A stretch of 30,169 nucleotides of DNA from an uncultured bacterium (GTDB taxonomy: Bacteria; Vulcanimicrobiota; CADAWZ01). Shown piece after piece: positions 17,905 to 27,100 of this stretch (position 1 is the stretch's first letter; each line of letters opens with the position of its first letter). Both the position numbers and the translations under genes were made by a program. Location: assembly GCA_949288455.1 (NCBI GenBank), contig CASEKF010000049.1:1-30169 (forward strand), written 5' to 3'. The notes beneath the pieces are model-generated. The model worked only from the letters and a program-made list of their open reading frames with translations, did not search any database and was not told the origin of the DNA.

Positions 17905-18117
17905 TCACCATCTCATACATTTCATTGAGACTAAAGTACGATTTTCCATATTGGATTGACGCCCTACATATCTCCAAAGGCTTAAAGGCTGAGGCAACAC
18001 GGACGGAAGAACAATATAAGGCGGCGGAATAACGTCTGAACGCACCTCTTCCATATATAGACCTAAAGCCGCGGTAACGGCGCAAACAATCTCGTTATCT
18101 ATTTTCTCCTTATTCAA
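17905..18117 (-). CDS. Small MmdE / OadG-C-terminal-like subunit of the carboxyl-transfer complex
   Basis: A 70-residue protein with a conserved-looking N-terminal helix (DNEIVCAVTAALGLYMEE) and the C-terminal motif LWRYVGRQSNMENR. This resembles the tail of sodium-pump decarboxylase gamma/delta subunits and the free-standing epsilon subunit of methylmalonyl-CoA decarboxylase. Those end in an 'AAITAA...W-x-x-AGR-x-x-x-M-x-x-R' pattern and bind the carboxyltransferase. It has no membrane segment, so it would be a soluble assembly factor. The start is a TTG at 18117 preceded by GGAGGGG at about six bases, a strong ribosome-binding site. It is first in line before the biotin subunit and carboxyltransferase on the same strand. 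The similarity is judged by eye over a short protein. Confidence 0.65.
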   Translation of the reverse strand: MNKEKIDNEIVCAVTAALGLYMEEVRSDVIPPPYIVLPSVLPQPLSLWRYVGRQSNMENRTLVSMKCMRW

Positions 18118-18444
18118 ACTACCCCTCCAATTATTAAAATAACGATTTTAACAACACAAAAGACATATAAAGACATGCAAATAAAACTAACGAATACGCG
18201 GCGTTGAAAGCTCTCAACGACCGCTTCTCCTTACAGTAAGATCGAAAAACTACAAATACGGCATATCGGAGATATGACAAAATTCTTTTTAAATTTTATT
18301 CATTCCTCCAGAGCTGGCCCTAATCTATATAATTAATATCTACTTTAAATCTACTGGAAAAATAAAAAGCGGCGTCAATTGTCGTTTTTGAATTAAAGTT
18401 GCTCGTTACGCCGCAATTTATGTGATTCTTTACGAATAAACGAC
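18118..18444. other. Intergenic region with the promoter side of the carboxyl-transfer operon
   Basis: About 330 bases. It contains the GGAGGGG ribosome-binding site of the TTG-started small subunit at its left edge, and the terminator of the next gene at its right (18361-18414). I see no further gene or repeat. Confidence 0.5.
18361..18414 (-). terminator. Terminator of the stalk-domain protein gene
   Basis: On the minus strand GCGGCGT and ACGCCGC form a 7-bp stem around a long loop, followed by TTTTTATT. It lies 30 bases after the stop at 18445. Confidence 0.5.
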
Positions 18445-18960
18445 TTAAAAGTCGTCAATATCATAAGAATCGTCTATGTCGCCTATATCTAAATTTTCCT
18501 CGATTTTCTTTTTATTCGTTTTTTTAGCCGGAAGTCGTCGGTCAGAAAAGATCCGTATTATTTTCTTCTTAGCGTCGTAACTAGCGGCGGATCCGAAATA
18601 TCTCTCGAAGATATTAACGGGAACGTATATTCTATCGTTTTCTAAAATAGGAGCAGCCATAAGAAAAGCCTTAGATCCGTTGACCGACATTTCGTTTTCG
18701 CCAAGGAAAAATATAACGGAGTTTTCCTTTCCTATAAGCTTAACTCTATTTGTAGAAGCTTCGTAGTAAAAAGCGATCTTCATTTTATCCGCTACGACTC
18801 TAGCCGGAACAAAAACTAAACCGTTTTTAAAGACGGCTCCTTTAGGGGGATTATAACTGGTCCCGTCTATTATCATTTTTATATTCTCCCCATAAGCGAA
18901 AGAAATAAAAACGAATAAAAAAATAAATAAAAAAAACAGTTTATTTTTTGTACCCTGCAT
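18445..18960 (-). CDS. Secreted protein with copper-amine-oxidase-N-like (stalk) domain
   Basis: The 171-residue product starts MQGTKNKLFFLFIFLFVFISFAYG, a clear signal peptide, so the mature protein is extracytoplasmic. The core is a copper-amine-oxidase-N-terminal-like domain with two repeats of the pattern: MIIDGTSYNPPKGAVFKNGLVFVPARVVADKM and then MSVNGSKAFLMAAPILENDRIYVPVNIFERYFG. The C-terminus is a basic stretch (KKTNKKK) followed by an acidic tail ending DIDDSYDIDDF. In many bacteria this domain occurs in cell-wall-associated proteins. ATG 18960 is preferred over an upstream frame (to 19065) because GAGG lies nine bases before it and the signal peptide then begins correctly. It probably forms a wall-facing accessory protein; function unknown. 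Confidence 0.85.
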   Translation of the reverse strand: MQGTKNKLFFLFIFLFVFISFAYGENIKMIIDGTSYNPPKGAVFKNGLVFVPARVVADKMKIAFYYEASTNRVKLIGKENSVIFFLGENEMSVNGSKAFLMAAPILENDRIYVPVNIFERYFGSAASYDAKKKIIRIFSDRRLPAKKTNKKKIEENLDIGDIDDSYDIDDF

Positions 18961-19035
18961 AATAACTATCCTCGATAAAATATATAAAAAAGCATTCTTT
19001 AGCGGCATTTTTTTTTCCTGCATTTTGCAGAGGGC

Positions 19036-19078
19036 AAAAAAAAAACGGCGAACCGCGCTTGTCAAAGCTGATAGCCGT
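19036..19078 (-). terminator. Terminator of the zinc-ribbon protein gene
   Basis: On the minus strand ACGGC/GCCGT and an inner GCTT/AAGC form a two-part stem, followed by a run of nine or ten T. It lies about 35 bases after the stop at 19113. Confidence 0.6.
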
Positions 19079-19112
19079 ACGATAAATAATCTAATAAATA
19101 TATTTAATATTT

Positions 19113-19421
19113 TTAATATCTTTCAGTTTTTCTCTTCTCGTAACATTCCCTACAATAAACAGGCTTTCCCTGCGTAGGTTTAAAAGGCACTTTGGTAACT
19201 GCGCCGCATTCGTCGCAAACCACTTCTACCAACGGCTCGAAAGACTTTTGATAACTTCCGTTTTTATGTCTCCCCCGCTTCCGCGCAGATCTGCAAGAAG
19301 GACATCTCAGAGGTTCGTTCTCAAAGCCTTTCTTATTATAAAAATCCTGCTCTCCGGCTGAAAAAACAAAATCAGCGCCGCAATCCTGACACGTCAACGT
19401 CTTATCCTGAAACTCTGTCAA
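19113..19421 (-). CDS. Small protein with two zinc-ribbon modules
   Basis: A 102-residue cytoplasmic protein with two zinc-binding modules. The first has CQDCG near residue 10 and CPSCR near residue 40, around a phenylalanine-rich segment (FVFSAGEQDFYNKKGF), as in the probable zinc-ribbon (zf-trcl) family. The second has CDECGAVTKVPFKPTQGKPVYC and CRECY, a CxxC-x(~16)-CxxC module often fused to it in uncultured lineages. The linker is basic (RKRGRHKNG), compatible with nucleic-acid binding, but no function is established. The start is a TTG at 19421 preceded by AAGGAGG at about ten bases. It has its own terminator downstream, so it is probably monocistronic. Confidence 0.88.
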   Translation of the reverse strand: MTEFQDKTLTCQDCGADFVFSAGEQDFYNKKGFENEPLRCPSCRSARKRGRHKNGSYQKSFEPLVEVVCDECGAVTKVPFKPTQGKPVYCRECYEKRKTERY

Positions 19422-20080
19422 CCCCTTAAATCCTCCTTAAACTTTGCGCAATTTATGAAATAGAATATCATTTGCCGACTATATTTGCCGAGCGAAATAT
19501 TTATAAAAAATCATAAACCCGCGTTATTATAATATCTATTCAAAGTATATCACCGTAAAAATTTAAATGCAATATTTAAATATTACATTTTCTTAATATT
19601 TTTAGATTCAAATTAAAAAAAATATAAATCTTAAGTAAAATTAATTATAAAATAATATGCTTTAATATATCTTCAGCAAATAAGAGTATATCAAAAGGCA
19701 ACTTACCTTTACTTAAAAAGTTATTTAAAAACTTAATTTCAAACAAGTTCCGGCAAATGAGCCGGCGTATCGTCCGTTTAAATTAACTCATACGCGCAAC
19801 TTAACCGACGAAAGTTTATAACAAACATGGTAAATCAAAAATAAAAATATAGAGCCGTATAAAAGGATTACGCCTGCATATTATAAAAAATACTACATAT
19901 TAAGTATATTCTAGCCGTTTTTAAATAAAAAGCGGCTTAATTAACATAACCGCTCTCCGCGAATTGATTAGTTATAATTTAACGTAATGACCGCTTTAAT
20001 TCGCAAATTCAAAATCTGGAAAGGAGCCGGCCGTTTTATTTCCATCAGCGCGAAAGTCGCTTTACGGCCGACGCAATTTT
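19422..20080. other. Long AT-rich intergenic region
   Basis: About 660 bases separating divergent genes, very AT-rich from about 19560 to 19700. It carries a TATAAT box at 19973-19978, about 100 bases before the plus-strand ATG at 20081, but no good -35 at the right distance. It also holds a bulged hairpin at 19912-19937 (AGCCG/CGGCT with T and A arms). A plus-strand frame at 19987-20196 has no family features. I see no riboswitch or RNA gene that I can name. Confidence 0.5.
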
Positions 20081-21997
20081 ATGAAACATGCCTTGCTATC
20101 AACGTTAATTTTATTTTTCGCTATATTAAGCGCAGCCGCAACTCCGCAAACCATAACAGAGCAGATAAACTCGGTTCTTCCTCAAAATTATCCTGACGCC
20201 TCTTCAGTAATAATAAGCGATAAAACGGAAATAGTCCTAGAGAAAGACGGAAGTTTCTCTGAAAACTCTTATAGTCTGGTTAAAATTTTAAATGATACGT
20301 CAAAAAAAGACTATGGAACTTTAGTGTTTCCATATAACAGCCGATATCAAACAATAACTTCTCTTAACATAAGAGTTTATTACCCCGACGGAACTTTAAG
20401 AGAATTGCCCGGCGACTCTATAACGGACTCCACCATGCCGGCGATGCAGCACATGAACATATTTGAAGAATCTTTCAGACAAAAATCTGCGATCATTGGA
20501 GACTTCCCGGTAGGCTCAGCAATCGAAACGACTGTAATAACCAAAACGAAGCCTCTGCTTAAAAACAATTATTGCGAAACTTTTTACTTTCAAAATTCTT
20601 ACCCGGCTCTGTTCAGTCAGGTAAAAATAACGGCTCCTTCGGACATGCCCTTAATTTATTCCGTGAATAACGGAACCGTAGATTTTATTAAAACGACTGA
20701 AAAAGGCAACGTTTCATACTTATGGCAGGCGAAAAATTCTCCGCAAATAATACCGGAACCTTATATGCCGTCTTTAGCCGACGAAGCGTTATCTCTTTCT
20801 GTATCTACGTTTCAAACTTGGGAAAACGCCTCAAAATTTAGCTACGAATTAAATAAAGACAAATATACGCCAAGTCCGGCTATAAAAGCTAAAATAACGG
20901 ACTTAACTAAAGGTCTTGACAGCGAAGAAGAAAAAATTCTAGCCATTTACCGTTTCGTTTCGCAAAAAATAAGATACATGGGTTCCGCCATGGACGTAAG
21001 CGCTTATATAGAATCTCATCCGGCGTCTTACACTTTTGAAAAAGGCTACGGAGTATGCAGGGATAAAGCGACTCTAATGACGTGTATGATGCAAACGGCG
21101 GGCATAAAATGCAAAGACGCCCTTATAAATCCATCGAGAGAAACTAACCCGTCTGTTCCCACAGTATTTTTCGAGCATGTAATATGTTATATAGAAACAA
21201 AGAATGGAAAACATCTCGCTTTAGATCCCACTATGGAATTTGCTGCGGATCCGGAAATCGGATACGCAGGCGAAAGATACATGCTTCCCGCGTCTCTCCA
21301 AGGAGACCCTTTAGTCAAGCTCCCGCCTTCTCCGACTGAGCGTCATGCCGGGAAAATAGAGACTACGGCGATTTTAAATGACGATTTAAGCCTGGATTTA
21401 TCAGCTGAAATAAAATCATGCGGAGATTACGAAACCGCTCTAAGACAATTAAAGTCAGAATGCCAGGCCAACGTATTCAAATCTTTCTTTGAGCAGATTT
21501 TATCGCTAATCTCCCCCGGAGCGCAACTTGAAAAGTTAGAATACGGAGATCCTGCGGATCTAAATTTGCCTTTCGATATACGGCTCAAAACTTCCGCGCA
21601 AAGCTATGCCGTGAAAGCGGGCGGTTATATCTTAATGCCGTTGCCTTCGAGACGAATGCCTTTTGATCTTTTGACGTCTCCGCAAATTAAAGAGTGGGGT
21701 TCGCTTCAAGACAGGCGATACGATATAAACGTCTCCTCGCCTATGGAATGTTCGATTAAAGAATCTATAAAAATACCCTCCGGATACAAAGCGATCTCGC
21801 TGCCTCCCGCAATATCCGTAAACGGGGCGGTCTCGGCAAATTTTCAAACGTCTGAAAAAGACGGAAAAATAATCTTTCAAGGTAAAATATCGATTAATTC
21901 CAGACGCATTTCCAAAAACGCATATCAAGAAATAAAAAATACGGCGAAAATTTTGAAAAATTTTGAAAGGCATATGGTTATCCTGGAAAAATTATAG
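20081..21997 (+). CDS. Exported DUF3857 + transglutaminase-like protein with intact catalytic triad
   Basis: A 638-residue protein with a signal peptide (about residues 1-20). A DUF3857 N-terminal beta-rich domain (about 45-230) covers SVIISDKTEIVLEKDGSF and LNIRVYYPDGTLRELPGDSI. A transglutaminase-like domain (about 270-400) and a C-terminal beta-rich region follow. The papain-like triad is present: Cys326 in KGYGVCRDKATLM, His366 in FFEHVICYI and Asp382 in LALDPTMEF. Bacterial members are periplasmic or surface enzymes, sometimes proteases rather than cross-linkers; the substrate is unknown. There is no Shine-Dalgarno sequence before the ATG. A second related gene follows 26 bases downstream. 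It may lie near an AAGGAG at 20019-20025, but the start there is not convincing. Confidence 0.88.
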   Translation: MKHALLSTLILFFAILSAAATPQTITEQINSVLPQNYPDASSVIISDKTEIVLEKDGSFSENSYSLVKILNDTSKKDYGTLVFPYNSRYQTITSLNIRVYYPDGTLRELPGDSITDSTMPAMQHMNIFEESFRQKSAIIGDFPVGSAIETTVITKTKPLLKNNYCETFYFQNSYPALFSQVKITAPSDMPLIYSVNNGTVDFIKTTEKGNVSYLWQAKNSPQIIPEPYMPSLADEALSLSVSTFQTWENASKFSYELNKDKYTPSPAIKAKITDLTKGLDSEEEKILAIYRFVSQKIRYMGSAMDVSAYIESHPASYTFEKGYGVCRDKATLMTCMMQTAGIKCKDALINPSRETNPSVPTVFFEHVICYIETKNGKHLALDPTMEFAADPEIGYAGERYMLPASLQGDPLVKLPPSPTERHAGKIETTAILNDDLSLDLSAEIKSCGDYETALRQLKSECQANVFKSFFEQILSLISPGAQLEKLEYGDPADLNLPFDIRLKTSAQSYAVKAGGYILMPLPSRRMPFDLLTSPQIKEWGSLQDRRYDINVSSPMECSIKESIKIPSGYKAISLPPAISVNGAVSANFQTSEKDGKIIFQGKISINSRRISKNAYQEIKNTAKILKNFERHMVILEKL

Positions 21998-22023
21998 TAT
22001 ATCAATTTAATGGAGATAAAATT

Positions 22024-23895
22024 ATGAAAAAAACGCTATTCCTTTTATGTTTGCTGCTGATGACGCTTTACTGCTCCGCCATAGCGATTGCGAACGAACT
22101 TTCTAAAGACGGCGGAATATCCGAATGCGACGCAATAATAAAGGAAAGCAAATATTCGGCGGAAATACAACAAGACGGAGGACGCTATGCGGTAAACGAA
22201 GAAGAGGTGCAAATACTTAGCGAAACCGGCAGAAAAGCTCATGCCGACAAATCCGTTTTTATAGACAAGACCTGTTCTGAAATAAACTTACTTAAGGGAG
22301 GAACTCGCCTTAAGAACGGAGCTTTCGAACCTCTCGAAACTGCGGGTATAAACGAGATTACTCCGTCGTCTCTTGCAAATTCGTTGACATACGGAAATTT
22401 TGTCAGCAAAATATTTTCTTTCTCATCTGCCGATATAGGAAATACGCTCTACTTAAAATACGAGATAAAAAGAAAAAACGAAGAAGGATATGACAGCGAT
22501 ATTCTGCTCGTTCAAGGAAACGACAAAATTATAAACGCGGAAATCTCGATATATCATCCAAACGGCGTGCCTTTCAGCTACGAAACTAATATAGCTTCAA
22601 TAGAAAACGGCAACGCGCTGAACGCTCAAGTAAAAAATTTACCTGCAATAAAACCGGAAACAAATAAGCCTCCATATGAAGAAACAGGGAAATTTTTAGC
22701 GTATTCTACGGCTAAAGACTGGAAACATGCGGTTAATTTTTTTAAAAACGCAACCGACAATCAAGCCGACTATCAAAGCGAAATCATCGCAACCAAAGCG
22801 GAAGAACTATGTTGGGGGCATTCGGAGGATAAAGATAAAATACGTTCTTGTCTTTACTTTGTAAACCAAAAAATTGCGAACGTATATCTACCTCTGGGCA
22901 TAGGCTCGTATAAGCCAAGAAAAGCTTCCGAAATACTAAAAAGCGGATACGGCGACTCAAAAGATAAAACGACGCTGTTAATAGCTTTGCTAAAAGCCGA
23001 AGGAATATCGGCTTTACCGGTGCTGATAAGAACAGATTTTGCTTCAATAATCAAAAACGTTCCGACTATAAGACAATTCGATTTAACTCTTCCGGCAGTC
23101 AAAAGAGGAGACGGCAAATGGGGAGTTTTAAATGTCATGTCTCAAAACGCGCAGACAGGATACGTCAATACCAGAAAAGGAGCGCAGGCTCTGCTTTTGG
23201 ACTCTTCGCCGTCGTTTATCAAATATATCCCTTACTTCGACATATCCGATAAGTGTTACGGAGTAGTAACCGCAAAAATGGAATCGGACGGCTCATGTAC
23301 GGCGGATATAAAGTTATCCGCAAAAGGGATATTCGATATTCCGGCTAGAACGATTATAAACGAAAATAAGGGTAAACAATTAGACATGTTTATGGACAGG
23401 GCGGCGGATAGTTTTTCGGCCGGAGCGTTCGTTCAAAATTTTGAAACAAGCGCAGGAGAAGATTATCTTAATCCTGTATCGATAAAACTATCCTTATACG
23501 CCAAAAATTTTGCTCTTACGCAAGATCGCTATATGATAGCAAACGTTTCTCCTCCGCCTTTCGCGTTTTCCTGGATTCCTTATAACGTCTCGGCGGCTGA
23601 AAGAACATACCCTTACATGCTGGGAAGTTGCAAAACTTCGGAATACAAATTTATTTTAAGTCTCCCGCCGGAAGTAAAACCTCTATTTATGCCGTCGCCA
23701 ATAAAAGCGGAAGGCTCCTTCGGACGTATAGAAACCGGCTGCGAATACGATTCGAAATCGCACAAAATATCTTTTAGAAGACGTATGGAAATAAAGAACG
23801 ACAGAATCTCTCCGAAAGAATACTATATATTTAAACAAATTATAGAAAATATTTCTAAACAGGAAAACAAACTTATCCTTCTTGAAAGAACCTAA
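22024..23895 (+). CDS. Exported DUF3857 + transglutaminase-like protein with degenerate active site (pseudoenzyme)
   Basis: A 623-residue paralogue of the preceding protein with a signal peptide (MKKTLFLLCLLLMTLYCSA...) and the same architecture. In the transglutaminase-like domain the expected catalytic Cys is Ser312 (SGYGDSKDKTTLL). The position of the catalytic His is occupied by Leu354 within FDL, and the Asp position is Asn370 in VLNVM. Spacing between the three positions matches the paralogue closely (42 and 16 residues versus 40 and 16), so the alignment is sound and the enzyme is predicted inactive. GGAG lies eight bases before the ATG. Located 26 bases after the active paralogue, it may be a regulatory or substrate-binding partner. 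Both proteins end in a similar KEYYIFKQIIEN or KNAYQEIKN segment. Confidence 0.87.
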   Translation: MKKTLFLLCLLLMTLYCSAIAIANELSKDGGISECDAIIKESKYSAEIQQDGGRYAVNEEEVQILSETGRKAHADKSVFIDKTCSEINLLKGGTRLKNGAFEPLETAGINEITPSSLANSLTYGNFVSKIFSFSSADIGNTLYLKYEIKRKNEEGYDSDILLVQGNDKIINAEISIYHPNGVPFSYETNIASIENGNALNAQVKNLPAIKPETNKPPYEETGKFLAYSTAKDWKHAVNFFKNATDNQADYQSEIIATKAEELCWGHSEDKDKIRSCLYFVNQKIANVYLPLGIGSYKPRKASEILKSGYGDSKDKTTLLIALLKAEGISALPVLIRTDFASIIKNVPTIRQFDLTLPAVKRGDGKWGVLNVMSQNAQTGYVNTRKGAQALLLDSSPSFIKYIPYFDISDKCYGVVTAKMESDGSCTADIKLSAKGIFDIPARTIINENKGKQLDMFMDRAADSFSAGAFVQNFETSAGEDYLNPVSIKLSLYAKNFALTQDRYMIANVSPPPFAFSWIPYNVSAAERTYPYMLGSCKTSEYKFILSLPPEVKPLFMPSPIKAEGSFGRIETGCEYDSKSHKISFRRRMEIKNDRISPKEYYIFKQIIENISKQENKLILLERT

Positions 23896-24161
23896 CGGAC
23901 ATATAAATCGAGTTTTGGGAAAACGCTTTCTAAGGAAAGACCAAAAATAATATAAATCGACGACACATAGGCGTCCAGCCCTTTCGCTTCGCAAAAAGAG
24001 CGCACAGATCAACCTTCGTAAGGCTATTGCGAAGAGCCGAGAGACGCCGATTGCAAAAGCGGCAAAACGTAAAAATTAAACGCAGAATTCAAACGCTATC
24101 TGCGGAAAATACAGAAACTTAAGCAAATCGCTTCATGGTTTTTGGCTACAGGAGCATGGAA

Positions 24162-27100
24162 ATGAACAACACTCAGCAATTACTCGAAATACGCGCGCTT
24201 AACGCAGATATGGAAAGTTTAATGGCAAAAACTTCCGGAGGCGCAATAAACGTATCATGGAATTCGGTCACCCATGCGTACATATTTGATCTCAGAGGCT
24301 ATAAAACGGTAGTCAAGCCGGTTTTTATACTGAAAGTCCAACTTGATAAAAATTCTTCCGTGTTGCTCTCCCTTTCTTCAGAACGAATAGGGGCAGTTAA
24401 AATGATGGTAGACGGAAAAATCATAATGAAACTTTCCATGTCACAAATTTCAGTAGATAAAAACATAGATGCCGTTTTTAGCGAAGTAGTATCAAAAATA
24501 TGCGATCACTTTACCTGGACTTACATAGACGAGCCTCTAAGAAATTTCTTAAAAAACGGCTCGGCCAATTTCCCGAGGTATCCTGACGAAGAAAGCATAA
24601 TAAAGCATTGCGAAGAGCTGGAAGAAGATCTTGCGGTCGGCGGGGAGGAAATGCTTGAAGATTCTATCCGAGAAATACATGAAAGCGCCGCCCCCACTAC
24701 GGCGAAAGAAAAATGGGTTATAGGAGCAGAAATAGACGGGATATATACGGTAAAGGATATTTTATACGGCGGTATGGGCGTCGTATACGTTATAGAGGAC
24801 AGCGCAAGAGAAAAAACTTACGCTCTAAAAACTTTTAAAGACGAATTTATCTATGATACTACAGTTTGTAATCAATTTATCAGGGAAGCTGAAATATGGA
24901 CTAAATTAGGAAAACATAGAAATATAGTTCAAGCCGAAAGACTTATGATAAGAGAAGGACAGCCTTATATTTTTCTTGAGTTTATTAACGGCAAAGAATT
25001 GGAAGAAATAATACGAAACGGCCGTCTTTCCCCGCTGGAAGCTCTAGATTATTCTCTCCAACTCTGCAACGGCATGATTTACGCATGGTCTCTTATGGGA
25101 CTAATACACAGAGATTTAAAACCGGCCAACTGCTTTATAACAACAAATAACGTGTTAAAAATCTCTGACTTCGGCCTTGGAACTATGTCTTTCGCTAAAA
25201 AAGAATCGACAAGCGGGGATGTTCAAGGCGGAGATATACTTGGAACATCCGCCATAGTAGGCACGCTTCCCTATATGGCTCCAGAGTTATTTATGGGAGG
25301 CCACATGGCTTCCACAAGAACAGATATATACGCTTTTGGAATAATATTCTGCGAAATGCTAACCGGCGTAAACCCGTTTTTCGACGAAGATCCATCTGAA
25401 ATAATAGACAGACATCTTAATCTTGAGCCTTCTCTGTTCGATTACCCAAATGACAATATAACTCCGGAATTAGATTGCATATTTAAAAAATGCATAGAAA
25501 AACAACCTGAGAACAGATACGTCGACTTTGAGGAAATATATGAAGATTTATCCATACTCTATGAAGAACTTTCAGGTTCGGAATTTAAAAAAACGTCGCA
25601 TGAATCGTTCTCGGAGGAAGATTTAATAAAACGAGGTCTTTCCCTGGCAAATCTTCGTCAATATAACGAAGCCGTCAAAGTATACGACCAAGCGATAAAA
25701 ATAAATCCCAGAAGCCCGGCTATACTTCATAAAGGGAAAGCCTTAGCCGCTCTGGGACAGTACGACAAAGCCCACTTAGCCCTAAACGAATTTATTAAAA
25801 TACATGATTCCTACTGGAGAGTATGGTTGTATAAAGGCGAAGTTTATACCAGCTCTAAAGAATATGACAAAGCTCTGCAATGTCTTAACAAAGCGTCCGA
25901 ACTAAGTCCGGATAATCCAGAAATACTTTCCGCAATAGGACGTTTAAAAGGCGAAATGGGCAATATATCGGAAGCGATAGAGCTATGCGAGGAATCTCTT
26001 GAACTCGACGAACAAATGCCGCAGACCTGGTTCCAATTAGGCTATTATTATATGCTTCAGGATAAATATGAAGCGGCTAAAGACGCCTTCGTAGAAGCCT
26101 CCGAAATAAATCCCAGATACATAGAAGCATGGGCGTATCGAGGAAAAAGCTTTTATAAACTGGGATTCTATAAAGAATCGATCCTGGCTTTCAGCAGAGC
26201 TTTGTCGATGGATCCAAATTATATGGAATGTCTATCCGGAATGGCTGAAGCATGCATGGCAACCGGAGATAAAAAAATGGCCGCGGACTGTTACGCGCAA
26301 ATTTTCGGCAAAGGGAAAATACCTGTCGAAGCGGTCATTGGCAAAGCTAAGCTTTTAGAAATGAATTATCGTTACGAAGACGCGATAGAGCTTTTATCAA
26401 GATATGCGTCCAAATTTCCCGACAACGAACTGCTTCGCTTAAAACTGGCGAAGCTTTACCTGAAAATTCTAGATCCGAAACATGTTAAGGAAATATTGGC
26501 CAGCGACTCTAGCAACGGAAATATACAGGAGGGCCTCCGTCAGGCAATGTTGGACTCTGCCGAATCCTGCCTACGGTATATGGACGTACTGGAAGAAGAG
26601 CTATCAATACAAAACGCAGTTTCTTATGATGTTCTTTTTGCGGATTTAAATTCTTTTCTCTCTTATATATGCGATATAGAATACGGAGTATATATATTAA
26701 AAAAAGCTCTTAATTCCTGCGGCGATCATAAAATAAAAGCTTTATCTTATTTAGCTATACTTGAAAAGGCATGCGGTCGGGACTACAAAGCTGAAGCCGC
26801 ATACGGCGAAGCGGCGGCTCTGGCCCCAAAAGATCCGTTCGTAACCGATATAGGACGCTGTTTATTTCCAAAAAAGAAAGACGTGGGAATCTTCCATATG
26901 ATAGAAACGAAACGTTTCGCTAATTCTCAAGACGGCATGCTGATAGAAGGGCTTATAGAATTATCAAAAAAAAATTATCCTAAAGCGCTAGCCGCCTTCC
27001 AAAACTGTTACGCGAAATATCCGGAGGCTCACTCTTGTCTTGTTTTTTGCAGCGAACTGCTCCTAAAAATGAAAGACACGGCAAAGGCCGAAGGCTTTCT

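Noticed and set aside
17756-17959. Plus-strand Arg/Lys-rich 67-residue frame
   Set aside because: It overlaps the better-supported small subunit gene on the other strand, has no ribosome-binding site, and its composition fits a shadow frame.
17855-18085. Minus-strand 76-residue frame overlapping the small subunit gene
   Set aside because: A shifted frame of the same DNA; the TTG-started frame has the strong ribosome-binding site and the conserved motif.
19987-20196. Plus-strand 69-residue frame before the transglutaminase-like gene
   Set aside because: It overlaps the signal-peptide-encoding start of the 20081 gene in another frame and shows no family features.
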